Assembly (NCBI RefSeq): GCF_947497915.1
Contig: NZ_CANMIJ010000002.1
Location: forward strand, 806,001 to 870,000
Reading direction: 5' to 3'
DNA from: an uncultured Erythrobacter sp.
Lineage (GTDB): Bacteria > Pseudomonadota > Alphaproteobacteria > Sphingomonadales > Sphingomonadaceae
DNA: 64,000 bases
Shown here: positions 47,487-55,753 of the stretch, one piece after another
Numbering within the stretch: position 1 is the stretch's first letter
Layout: every line of letters starts with the position of its first letter
Program-made: the position numbers and the translations under genes
The notes under the pieces: generated by a model
What the model was told of the DNA's origin: nothing
Databases searched by the model: none
What the model saw: only the letters and a program-made list of their open reading frames with translations

Positions 47487-49310
47487 ATGGACGCGCAAAC
47501 TTCCTCAGACACCGATATCAAAGAGACGGAAACGGCCGAAACGCCGCGTAAGTCGCGCTCGCTCGCGCCGCTTAAGATGGTGTACCGCGAAGCTGCGAAG
47601 TATCCGAGCAAGGTGATGCTGGCGCTGGCTGCGCTTGTTATCACGGCTGCCGGAACTCTGGCGATCCCAGCGGCGATGCAATTGATCGTTGATCGCGGCT
47701 TTGGCGAAGCGGGCGGTGAAGCGGCTGATATCGGGCGCTGGTTCCGATATCTGTTCGTCATTGTATTCGTTATCGCCATCGGCACGGCATCGCGGTTCTA
47801 TTTCGTCAGCTGGATTGGCGAGCGTGTGGTCGCCGATATACGGCGTAAGGTGCATCGCAATCTGCTGCGGATGTCGCCTTCATTCTATGAAGAGAACAGC
47901 CCCAAAGAAATTTCGAGCCGGATGACATCCGATACGACCATCATCGAAACAGTGGTGGGCACCACAATCTCTGTTGCGTTGCGAAATCTATTCTTGGGCA
48001 TCGGCGGGACGATATATCTCTTTTCGCTCCTTCCCGGCCTAACGCTATACCTTGCGATTGGCATCCCCGGGGTCATTTTGCCGATTGTCTTTTTTGGCCG
48101 CAAGATCCGCAATATCTCGCGCGACAATCAGGATCGCGTCGCTGATGTCGGAGCCATGGTGACTGAGGTTCTAAGCGCCATGAAGATCGTTCAGAGCTTT
48201 GGTCAGGAAAGCAGAGAATCCGATCGTTTCGGGGTCGCGGTCGAAAACACGTTCGACACAGCGAAGCGCCGGATCGTTCTGCGTTCGGTCATGACGGCAA
48301 TCATCATCCTATCGATCTTTGGCTCAATCGTGCTGCTGCTGTGGCGCGGGGCGGAGGGTGTTGCCACTGGCGAGATCACCGGCGGCACAATCATCGCGTT
48401 TCTGTTCGGCGCTATGATCGTTGCGGGCGCGTTTGGCGCGCTGACCGAAGTTTACGGCGAACTCTTACGCGGTGCAGGCGCGGCAAGCCGACTTGCCGAA
48501 CTGCTCGAGGCGAAGCCTGAGATTGCACCACCTGCGCGCCCGGAAAAATTGCCAAATTCAGCGCGCGGCAGTCTGTCGTTCCGCAATGTCACATTCCGAT
48601 ATCCGGCGCGGCCCGAAACGCCTGCGCTGAAAGACTTCACGCTGGAAATTGAACCCGGCGAAACTGTTGCGATTGTCGGCCCATCGGGCGCGGGTAAATC
48701 GACGATTTTCCAACTGGTTGAACGATTTTACGATCCTCAGCTTGGTACGATCCGCCTCGACGGGGTTCCGCTGACCAAGGCCGATCCTGCCGATATACGC
48801 GATCGGCTTGCGCTGGTGCCGCAGGACGGCGTGCTGTTCAGCGCGGATGCGCGCGACAATCTGCGCTATGGCCGCTGGGATGCGAGCGATGCAGAGATTT
48901 GGGACGCAGCAAAAGCGGCCAATGCCGAACAATTCCTGCGCGATCTGCCAAAGGGTTTGGATACTTATCTGGGCGAAGGCGGAACGCAGCTTTCCGGCGG
49001 TCAGCAACAGCGCGTGGCGATTGCCCGAGCTCTTTTGCGTGATGCGCCGATACTGCTGCTGGATGAGGCGACAAGCGCGCTGGATGCCGAAAGCGAGCAA
49101 TTGGTGCAGCAGGCGCTCGATACGCTGATGGCGGAGCGCACCACGCTCGTCATCGCGCACCGCCTTGCCACCGTTCGCAAGGCTGATCGGATCATCGTTC
49201 TTGATGGCGGCGAAGTCGCCGAGCAAGGCACACACGCAGAACTTTCTGCTGCAGGCGGTCTCTATGCGCGCCTCGCCAAGCTGCAATTCGCAGCGAACCA
49301 AGCCGCCTGA
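47487..49310 (+). CDS. MsbA-like ABC exporter, fused permease and ATPase
   Basis: 607 residues. An N-terminal six-helix transmembrane domain (about 35-330) precedes the nucleotide-binding domain, which has Walker A GPSGAGKST, signature LSGGQQQRVAIARALL, Walker B ILLLDEATSALD and H-loop IAHRLAT. The N-terminal half resembles the MsbA-related family (TIGR02204) common in alphaproteobacteria. The substrate is unknown (lipid or drug class likely). It stands alone between phaZ (divergent) and the acyl-CoA dehydrogenase gene. Confidence 0.92.
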   Translation: MDAQTSSDTDIKETETAETPRKSRSLAPLKMVYREAAKYPSKVMLALAALVITAAGTLAIPAAMQLIVDRGFGEAGGEAADIGRWFRYLFVIVFVIAIGTASRFYFVSWIGERVVADIRRKVHRNLLRMSPSFYEENSPKEISSRMTSDTTIIETVVGTTISVALRNLFLGIGGTIYLFSLLPGLTLYLAIGIPGVILPIVFFGRKIRNISRDNQDRVADVGAMVTEVLSAMKIVQSFGQESRESDRFGVAVENTFDTAKRRIVLRSVMTAIIILSIFGSIVLLLWRGAEGVATGEITGGTIIAFLFGAMIVAGAFGALTEVYGELLRGAGAASRLAELLEAKPEIAPPARPEKLPNSARGSLSFRNVTFRYPARPETPALKDFTLEIEPGETVAIVGPSGAGKSTIFQLVERFYDPQLGTIRLDGVPLTKADPADIRDRLALVPQDGVLFSADARDNLRYGRWDASDAEIWDAAKAANAEQFLRDLPKGLDTYLGEGGTQLSGGQQQRVAIARALLRDAPILLLDEATSALDAESEQLVQQALDTLMAERTTLVIAHRLATVRKADRIIVLDGGEVAEQGTHAELSAAGGLYARLAKLQFAANQAA

Positions 49311-49362
49311 TCGGGCCGCAAGACCGATTGTCACGCGCGCCGCGCTGGATATAAGGGCGGGC

Positions 49363-50532
49363 ATGGATTTCCAATTGACCGAAGAGCAGCGCGAGCTGCG
49401 TGAAACCGCCCGCAAATTTGCCCGTGCAGAGCTGCCTGCTCTGGCCCGCGACATGGAAGAGAAAGACTATCCGGTCCCGCACGATATGCTGCGGACTTAC
49501 GGCGAAATGGGTTTTCTCGGCGTCAATTTGCCAGAGGAATATGGCGGTCTTGGGTTAGGCCACATTGAGGCCTTGCTGGTGCTTGAAGAATTCGCGCAAA
49601 TTTCAAACGCGGTGGCTTTTCCAGTGTTCGAGGCGCTTACCGGCCCTGTGCGGACCATCGAAAAGTTTGGCTCTGAAGAAATGAAGGCAAAGGTTCTGCC
49701 CGAAGTCATCAAAGGCGAGAAAATCGTCGCTGTGTCGATGTCAGAGCCCGATGCGGGCACGGCGTTGACCGACCTCAAAACGAAAGCGGTCGCCGATGGA
49801 AACGGCTATATCGTGAACGGATATAAGCGTTGGACGAGCGGCGGCGGTCATTCGGATTATTACGTTACCTATTGCCGTTTCAACGATGATGAAGGCGCCC
49901 GCGGCATTGGCGCGATCCTGCTGGAAAAAGACATGGCAGGCATGGAGTTTGGCAAACGCGAAGAGCTGATGGGGTTTCGCGGAATCCCCACCGCTGACTA
50001 TGCGATCGACAATGTGAAAGTGCCCGGCGAAAATGTGATCATCGGTGCGGGCGGGTTTGGTAAATTGATGAGCGCGTTCGGGCTGGAGCGGTGCGGCAAT
50101 GCCACGCAAAGCCTCGCCGTTGCCGCTGCTGCGCTGGAACAGGCGCTCTCTTACACACAGGAACGCGAGGCATTCGGCAAACCCATCGTCGATTTTCAGG
50201 CGGTGCAGCTAAAGCTTGCCGAAATGGCGATGAAAGTGGAAGCGGCGCGTCTGCTGATTCACCGTGCGGCGGTGAATGCGGGCAGCAACGATGATGCCTT
50301 GCCGAGCGTTTATGAAAGCTCCGTCGCCAAATGTTACGCCAACGAAATCGTGCGCGAGGTTACCGCGCTCGGCATGCAGGTGATGGGCGGATATGGCTAT
50401 CACAAAGATTACGGCATGGAACAGCGCCTGCGCGATGCCTATGCATGGGGCATCGCGGGCGGCGCAATCGACGTGCAAAAGACCAATATCGCCGCTGCAA
50501 TGATCGGGCGGCGTTTCAATCAGCGCAAATAG
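49363..50532 (+). CDS. Acyl-CoA dehydrogenase
   Basis: 389 residues from ATG 49363 (MDFQLTEEQRELRE). FAD-binding stretches (VSMSEPDAGTALTDLKT, GYKRWTSGGGHSDYYVT) and the C-terminal ALGMQVMGGYGYHKDYGMEQRLRDA motif are typical. It oxidises acyl-CoA to trans-2-enoyl-CoA, passing electrons to ETF. The frame opens upstream inside the ABC gene but without a ribosome site. Chain length unclear. Confidence 0.93.
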   Translation: MDFQLTEEQRELRETARKFARAELPALARDMEEKDYPVPHDMLRTYGEMGFLGVNLPEEYGGLGLGHIEALLVLEEFAQISNAVAFPVFEALTGPVRTIEKFGSEEMKAKVLPEVIKGEKIVAVSMSEPDAGTALTDLKTKAVADGNGYIVNGYKRWTSGGGHSDYYVTYCRFNDDEGARGIGAILLEKDMAGMEFGKREELMGFRGIPTADYAIDNVKVPGENVIIGAGGFGKLMSAFGLERCGNATQSLAVAAAALEQALSYTQEREAFGKPIVDFQAVQLKLAEMAMKVEAARLLIHRAAVNAGSNDDALPSVYESSVAKCYANEIVREVTALGMQVMGGYGYHKDYGMEQRLRDAYAWGIAGGAIDVQKTNIAAAMIGRRFNQRK

Positions 50533-50593
50533 CAATCCGATGTCGTGCGCTTTGCGCTTGCGCAGGGGCGGCGTGTTGCTCATGTAATGCGGT

Positions 50594-51121
50594 ATGGAAA
50601 ACACTGCCGCTGTAACGACCGATCCTGCCCCTTCCAACGCTGTGGATGATGAGGCCGAGCTGATCGAGCTTCATCCCAATTATAAGACTGCTTTGCGGGT
50701 GCGGGCGACGCTCACCGCGATCCCGTTCGTGATCGGGGCACTGGTTTTGGAAGGTGCCTTGCAAGGGGAATCCCCGCTGCCATTTGGTGTAATTGTAGGA
50801 GTGATCGTTTTCATCGCTCTGATCTTTATCGTCCGCTTGCCTGCACGCCGCTATGCCGCGCGAGGATACCAAATTAGCGCAGATCGGCTTCGCGTGGTTC
50901 GTGGCATTCTTTGGCGTTCCGACACGGTTGTACCGTTTGGCCGGGTTCAGCATATCGATGTCGATCAAGGGCCGCTTGACCGGTTCTTCGATATCGCCAC
51001 GCTTACGCTTCATACGGCTGGCAATCACAACGCGTCTGTCCACCTGCCCGGTCTCGGCCATGAGCTGGCGACCGAAATGCGTGAGGAAATCCGCGCCCAT
51101 ATCAAACGGGAAAGCATGTGA
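50594..51121 (+). CDS. bPH2 (DUF304) membrane protein, YdbS-like
   Basis: 175 residues: two N-terminal membrane helices (about 41-82) and one bacterial PH domain (about 85-165: ARGYQISADRLRVVRGILWRSDTVVPFGRVQHIDVDQGPLDRFFDIATLTLHTAG). Bacterial PH-fold proteins of this kind are inner-membrane proteins of unknown role; they occur in pairs. It overlaps the next gene by four bases (GTGA). Confidence 0.85.
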   Translation: MENTAAVTTDPAPSNAVDDEAELIELHPNYKTALRVRATLTAIPFVIGALVLEGALQGESPLPFGVIVGVIVFIALIFIVRLPARRYAARGYQISADRLRVVRGILWRSDTVVPFGRVQHIDVDQGPLDRFFDIATLTLHTAGNHNASVHLPGLGHELATEMREEIRAHIKRESM

Positions 51122-52668
51122 GCGAGGCAGCCCCTTCATCAAACGAAGCGCAGCGCACTGCGCCGCAAAGCGTGCTGGTCGGCGCGTTGGCGGGAATGAA
51201 GAACGCAATTTTCCCTGCAGTGGCCGCGACGTTCGGCACCGGTCTGAGCGGGTGGGGCATCTATATTGGCCTCGGAATCGGGTTGCTGATCGTCGTAGTC
51301 GGCGGGCTGTCGACCTATATCAGCTGGCGGCGCCTGACTTACACAATCGGCGCCGCGGATATTCGCGTGGAGAGCGGCGTGTTGAGCCGCGCGGCGCGCT
51401 CTGTGCCGTATGAGCGCATTCAAGATGTCAGCCTCGAACAGAAACTGATCCCACGTCTGCTGGGCTTGGTCGCCGTGAAGTTTGAAACCGGTGCAGGCGG
51501 CGGCGAGGATCTGAGCCTCACGTATCTAACCGAAGATGCCGGCGAAGAGCTGCGCCAATTGGTGCGTGAGCGCCGCGATGCTGCCGATGAAGCCATACCA
51601 AGTGTAAGTGAGGGCGATCCCGCTGCTGCAACACGCACGCCGGAGCCGGATGGTGAGCCGATCTTTGCCATGGGCCCGGGGCGGCTGTTCACATTCGGGC
51701 TGTTCGAATTTTCACTCGCAGTGTTCGCCGTGCTCGCGGGTCTGGCGCAGTATGCCGACGGATTTGTCGAGATTGGCGATGCAATCGATATGGCGGGCGG
51801 CTGGTTCAGCGACCGCGGCGAGGAAGTGGCGGCACTCAGTATGAGCGTTCAAGTGCTCAGCGCGCTCGCGGGATTGCTTGCTGTCTTTGTGGTCGGTTCT
51901 GCGACTGGAATGATCCGGGTCTTTACCCGTGAGTGGGGGTTCCTGCTTGAACGAACCGCGCGCGGTTTCCGTCGGAGGCGCGGGCTTTTTACAAAGACTG
52001 ACGTGGTTATGCCGATCCACCGTGTTCAGGCGCTCACTATTGGCACCCGCCTGATCCGTTACCGGTTCGGTTGGCACAGTTTGAAATTCGTCAGCCTCGC
52101 GCAGGATGCCGGATCGTCAAACCATGTGGTCGCGCCTTTTGCGCGGATGGATGAGATTAGGACTGTTGTCGAAACCGCTGGTTTCCACTTGCCAGACGAC
52201 AATGCCGAATGGCACCGGGCAAGCGAGGCCTACCGCACTGACAGCATGATTATCGACTCGCTGTTCTTTGTGATTGCGGCCGCTGTTGCCGGTACAATTC
52301 TGGCATTCACTGCGCCGGATTGGGCTCTGCCCATCGCGCTTATCCTGATCGGGCTTGCAGTGTTCTCTGCCGGAACGGCGCTGTATTCGTGGCAGTTCAA
52401 ACGGCATTCTCTGGATGATACGCAAATCATGGCACGGGCCGGGATTATGTCTCCAAGCAGCCAGATCGCGACCCGCACAAAGCTGCATTCCGCAGAAGTA
52501 GCGCAGGGGCCGATCGCCCGCTGGCGAGGATACGCGACGTTGAACCTTGGCCTTGCAGGCGGAGAGTTTTCGATCCCCGGCATCCCGCTTAAGCGCGCTC
52601 GCGAAGTGCGCCGAAAAGTGCTCGAAACGATTGCTGCCACGGACTTCTCAGAACTTGAAAACGCCTAA
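51118..52668 (+). CDS. Multi-bPH2 membrane protein, YdbT-like
   Basis: 516 residues from GTG 51118, overlapping the previous stop. It has about six membrane helices and three PH-like repeats, recognisable by repeated motifs (ERIQDVSLEQKLIPRLLGLVAVKFETGAGG; HRVQALTIGTRLIRYRFGWHSLKFVSLAQ; TKLHSAEVAQGPIARWRGYATLNLGLAGG). Paired with the preceding one-domain protein it is likely a heteromeric complex. Function unknown. Tail to tail with the N-acetyltransferase gene (4-base overlap). Confidence 0.85.
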   Translation: MSEAAPSSNEAQRTAPQSVLVGALAGMKNAIFPAVAATFGTGLSGWGIYIGLGIGLLIVVVGGLSTYISWRRLTYTIGAADIRVESGVLSRAARSVPYERIQDVSLEQKLIPRLLGLVAVKFETGAGGGEDLSLTYLTEDAGEELRQLVRERRDAADEAIPSVSEGDPAAATRTPEPDGEPIFAMGPGRLFTFGLFEFSLAVFAVLAGLAQYADGFVEIGDAIDMAGGWFSDRGEEVAALSMSVQVLSALAGLLAVFVVGSATGMIRVFTREWGFLLERTARGFRRRRGLFTKTDVVMPIHRVQALTIGTRLIRYRFGWHSLKFVSLAQDAGSSNHVVAPFARMDEIRTVVETAGFHLPDDNAEWHRASEAYRTDSMIIDSLFFVIAAAVAGTILAFTAPDWALPIALILIGLAVFSAGTALYSWQFKRHSLDDTQIMARAGIMSPSSQIATRTKLHSAEVAQGPIARWRGYATLNLGLAGGEFSIPGIPLKRAREVRRKVLETIAATDFSELENA

Positions 52669-52967
52669 GCTCTAAGGTCAGCCCAATCTGGGTTTTTGTC
52701 GAATTTTTTGGCGACATACCAACATTGCGGGACGATTTTGAAACCGTGCTCGCGCGCATCCGCGATCAGGCGATCCACCAACTGTGCAGCAATCCCGCGC
52801 CCGCCGATTTCTTTTGGCACAATCGTGTGGGTGGCAATGCGAATGCCTTCGCCAGCTGGCTCCCAATCGAGGTGCCCTGTCTGTTCTTCGCCGGCGACTT
52901 CGGCGATGTAACGCCCACCTTCTCCGCGCGCTTCGTGGGTGATTGTAGTGTCGTCTGATGCGCTCAT
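52665..52967 (-). CDS. Small GNAT-type N-acetyltransferase (YjdJ-like)
   Basis: 100 residues. The compact fold runs GRYIAEVAGEEQTGHLDWEPAG, then IATHTIVPKEIGGRGIAAQLVDRLIADAREHGFKIVPQCWYVAKKF. The RGxxxxL acetyl-CoA loop is GGRGIAAQL and the conserved Cys-Trp-Tyr is CWY. The acceptor is unknown. The gene diverges from the threonine aldolase gene. Confidence 0.88.
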   Translation of the reverse strand: MSASDDTTITHEARGEGGRYIAEVAGEEQTGHLDWEPAGEGIRIATHTIVPKEIGGRGIAAQLVDRLIADAREHGFKIVPQCWYVAKKFDKNPDWADLRA

Positions 52968-53019
52968 TGTGTCAGCTCCTGCTTGCCAGAATGTTATGGG
53001 CCATTAGAGGCGTTGGGTC

Positions 53020-54018
53020 ATGACAAAGTTCCTCTCCGACAACGCAGCCCCTGTCCACCCCAAGGTGTGGGAGGCGATGCGCGCGGCCGATGAAGCCGAC
53101 AATCCGTATGATGGCGATGCGCTTTCGGCGCAGCTAGACGAACGGTTCAGCGATCTGTTTGGACGCGATTGCGCTGCGATGTGGACGGCGACCGGCACGG
53201 CGGCGAACTGCCTTGCGCTGGGCACGATGGTTCAGCCGCATGGCGCCGTTGTGTGTCACGAAGAGGCACATATCGAAGTTGATGAAGGCGGCGCGCCTGG
53301 CTTTTACCTGCATGGTGCGAAGCTGATGCTGGCGCAGGGCGAAGGTGCGAAATTGACGCCGGATGGCATTGCCGCGCTGATTGATCCGATCCGCGACGAT
53401 GTGCATCAGGTGCAGCCACACGCAATTTCGATCACTCAAGCGAGCGAATACGGGCGGACATATTTGCCCGCCGAGCTTTCTGCATTGTCCGAATTCGCCC
53501 AATCACGCGGACTTGGTTTGCATATGGACGGCGCGCGTTTTGCGAATTCGGCGGCGTTTTTGGGCGGGTCGGCTGCGGATGCAGCGGGCAATGTCGACAC
53601 CCTCGCATTCGGGTTTATCAAGAACGGCGGAATGAGCGCAGAAGCGGTCGTGCTATTCGACGCAGAGCTCGCTGCGCAAGTTAAATACCGCCGCAAACGC
53701 GCTGGGCATCTTCAATGCAAAGGCCGCTATCTCGCGGCGCAAATCCTCGCGATGCTAGAAGGCGATCTCTGGCTCGCAAATGCGCGGCATTCCAACGCTG
53801 CGGCGCAAGACATCGCCAGCGGTTGCGGGCCGCGATTGATGCATGCAGTTGAAGCGAACGAGCTGTTCGTGCGGCTCTCGCCAGAAGAGCGTGCGGCGCT
53901 GCGCAGCCAAGGTTTCGACTTCTACGATTGGGGCGCGGATGCGGCGCGTTTCGTGACCGCTTGGAATACGCGCGCCGAGGATGCGAGCGCGCTGGGCAAG
54001 GCTATCGCCAGCCTGTGA
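53020..54018 (+). CDS. Low-specificity L-threonine aldolase / beta-eliminating lyase family
   Basis: 332 residues, PLP fold-type I. It shows the N-terminal FLSDNAAPVHPKVWEAM, TGTAANCLALG, the His-rich CHEEAHIEVDEGGAPG, MDGARFAN and the PLP lysine in GFIKNGGMSAEAVVLFD. It cleaves L-threonine or L-allo-threonine to glycine and acetaldehyde. It is close to the IKNGG subfamily rather than the classical LtaE sequence. Its TGA overlaps the GTG start of the next gene. Confidence 0.88.
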   Translation: MTKFLSDNAAPVHPKVWEAMRAADEADNPYDGDALSAQLDERFSDLFGRDCAAMWTATGTAANCLALGTMVQPHGAVVCHEEAHIEVDEGGAPGFYLHGAKLMLAQGEGAKLTPDGIAALIDPIRDDVHQVQPHAISITQASEYGRTYLPAELSALSEFAQSRGLGLHMDGARFANSAAFLGGSAADAAGNVDTLAFGFIKNGGMSAEAVVLFDAELAAQVKYRRKRAGHLQCKGRYLAAQILAMLEGDLWLANARHSNAAAQDIASGCGPRLMHAVEANELFVRLSPEERAALRSQGFDFYDWGADAARFVTAWNTRAEDASALGKAIASL

Positions 54019-54935
54019 GCGCGGCCCAAACGCCTATGCTGAGCTGGCGGGTCATTCTGCCATTCATCCTCACCGGTTCGATCTGGGGATCGACGTGGTT
54101 TGTCATCACCGGACAGATCGACGGTGTGCCCGCTGCATGGTCAGTGTTTTACCGCTTTGCATTGGCGACCCCGGCACTGTTCCTCGTTGCGTTCCTGATG
54201 AAGCGGCGGCTGATCCTGACGCGGCCAGAGCATAAACTCGCGGCGCTGGTTGGCATATTCCAGTTCAGCGGCAATTTCCTATTCGTCTATCACGCAGAGC
54301 TTTATGTAACGTCCGGCATTGTGGCGATGATGTTCGGCCTGTTGATGGTGCCCAACGCGATTTTCGGGCGGGTGTTTCTCGGTGAGAAGGTGCAGAGCGG
54401 CTTCATGATCGGCAGCGCCGTTGCGATTGTCGGTGTGCTTTTGCTGCTGGTGCACGAATGGCGCGCCAATCCAAATGCGGGCGTTGTCGGCGGCAATGTG
54501 GCGCTGGGGATCGGGCTCGCATTTCTCGGAATTCTCGCCGCGTCCCTTGCCAATGTGATCCAAGCCAACCCGACAGGGCGCGCTGTGCCAATGGTCAGCT
54601 TGCTCGCATGGGCGATGCTGTATGGCACAATATTCGACCTTGGTTTCGCATTCCTGACGGCTGGCCCGCCGCCTGTCCCATCAAGCGGCACATATTGGGC
54701 GGGCATCGTTTATCTTGCATTGATCGGATCGGTGGTGACCTTCCCGCTACACTACAATTTGGTGCGGGAAATCGGCGCGGGGCGCACGGCCTACAATTCG
54801 ATCCTCACGATCTCTGTAGCCATGGCAATCTCAACTCTGTTCGAAGATTACCGTTGGACCGCGCTGACTATCGGCGGAATGGTGCTCGCGGTGATCGGTA
54901 TGGTTTTCGCGCTCAGATCAAAGCAGCGCCGCTAA
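54015..54935 (+). CDS. EamA/DMT family transporter
   Basis: 306 residues from GTG 54015 (overlaps the aldolase stop as GTGA) with about ten membrane helices and the EamA repeat. LPFILTGSIWGSTWFVITGQIDGVPAAWSVFYRF lies at the N-terminus and the second repeat ends LEDYRWTALTIGGMVLAVIGMV. Members export amino acids and metabolites. Coupling to threonine aldolase could suggest threonine or glycine export, but that is inference. ATG 54036 is an alternative start. Confidence 0.85.
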   Translation: MSAAQTPMLSWRVILPFILTGSIWGSTWFVITGQIDGVPAAWSVFYRFALATPALFLVAFLMKRRLILTRPEHKLAALVGIFQFSGNFLFVYHAELYVTSGIVAMMFGLLMVPNAIFGRVFLGEKVQSGFMIGSAVAIVGVLLLLVHEWRANPNAGVVGGNVALGIGLAFLGILAASLANVIQANPTGRAVPMVSLLAWAMLYGTIFDLGFAFLTAGPPPVPSSGTYWAGIVYLALIGSVVTFPLHYNLVREIGAGRTAYNSILTISVAMAISTLFEDYRWTALTIGGMVLAVIGMVFALRSKQRR

Positions 54936-55700
54936 ACCTTCAAAATAAGTGGCATATTTCGGCGTCCAGCCTAGCACGCGTTTGGCTTTGCCATTCGCGA
55001 CGCGGCGGTTCTCCGAATAAAAACCGAGCGCCATTTCCGACAAATTGGCTTCTTCGAGCGTTTGCAATGGTGGCGGCTCTATTCCGAGCAACTGGCACGC
55101 ATGCTCCGTCACCGCGTTTCCGCTGGCAGGTAGATCATCGCCCAGATTGTAAGCGCCTGCGGGTGCATCGCCCGTCAGCGCAGCAACCACGCCGCTTGCG
55201 ATATCGTCGACATGAACGCGGCTGAAAACCTGATCGGGTATATCAATCCGCCGCGCTTTGCCTTCTTGCACCCGTTCGAGCGCGCTGCGCCCCGGTCCGT
55301 AAATGCCCGGCAGGCGAAACACGCGCGCGCCCAATTTCACCCACAGCGCATCCGCGTCTGATCGTGCATTGCGGCGGCCCGTCCCCGTGGGGGAGCTTTC
55401 ATCCACCCATGCGCCTTGTTGGTCGCCATAGACGCCTGTTGACGACAGGTAGCCATACCAAGCCTCCCCGAATGATCGCCCGTATGTTTCAAGAACCGGG
55501 TCGAGCCCGCTTTTACGGTCGGGTGGGACGGAGGATAGGACGTGTGTGGCATTATCCAAAGCCACCTTTACGGCTTCGGGGTCAGCGAAATCGATGTCCC
55601 CCTCGCTGCCAGTTGCGCTGACATCCCAGCCGCGCCCTCGCATTGCGGCTGCGATACGTTTCGCCGTGTAGCCGAGGCCAAAAATCAACAAATTCGACAT
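54918..55700 (-). CDS. NAD(P)-dependent epimerase/SDR of the YeeZ type
   Basis: 260 residues. It has a dinucleotide-binding FGLGYTAKRIA near the N-terminus, the YLSSTGVYGDQQGAWVDE block with catalytic Tyr-x3-Lys replaced by VYGD (no classical YxxxK), and the VHVDDIASGVVAAL segment. Extended SDR proteins of this type lack full catalytic residues and their function is not known. ATG 55700 gives the conserved MSNLLIFG start. It overlaps the transporter gene by 18 bases tail to tail. Confidence 0.8.
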   Translation of the reverse strand: MSNLLIFGLGYTAKRIAAAMRGRGWDVSATGSEGDIDFADPEAVKVALDNATHVLSSVPPDRKSGLDPVLETYGRSFGEAWYGYLSSTGVYGDQQGAWVDESSPTGTGRRNARSDADALWVKLGARVFRLPGIYGPGRSALERVQEGKARRIDIPDQVFSRVHVDDIASGVVAALTGDAPAGAYNLGDDLPASGNAVTEHACQLLGIEPPPLQTLEEANLSEMALGFYSENRRVANGKAKRVLGWTPKYATYFEGLAALL

Positions 55701-55753
55701 GCGCTCAACCATGCTGCTGGACTGGCGCGCAAATCAACCTAAATCATCATGCC

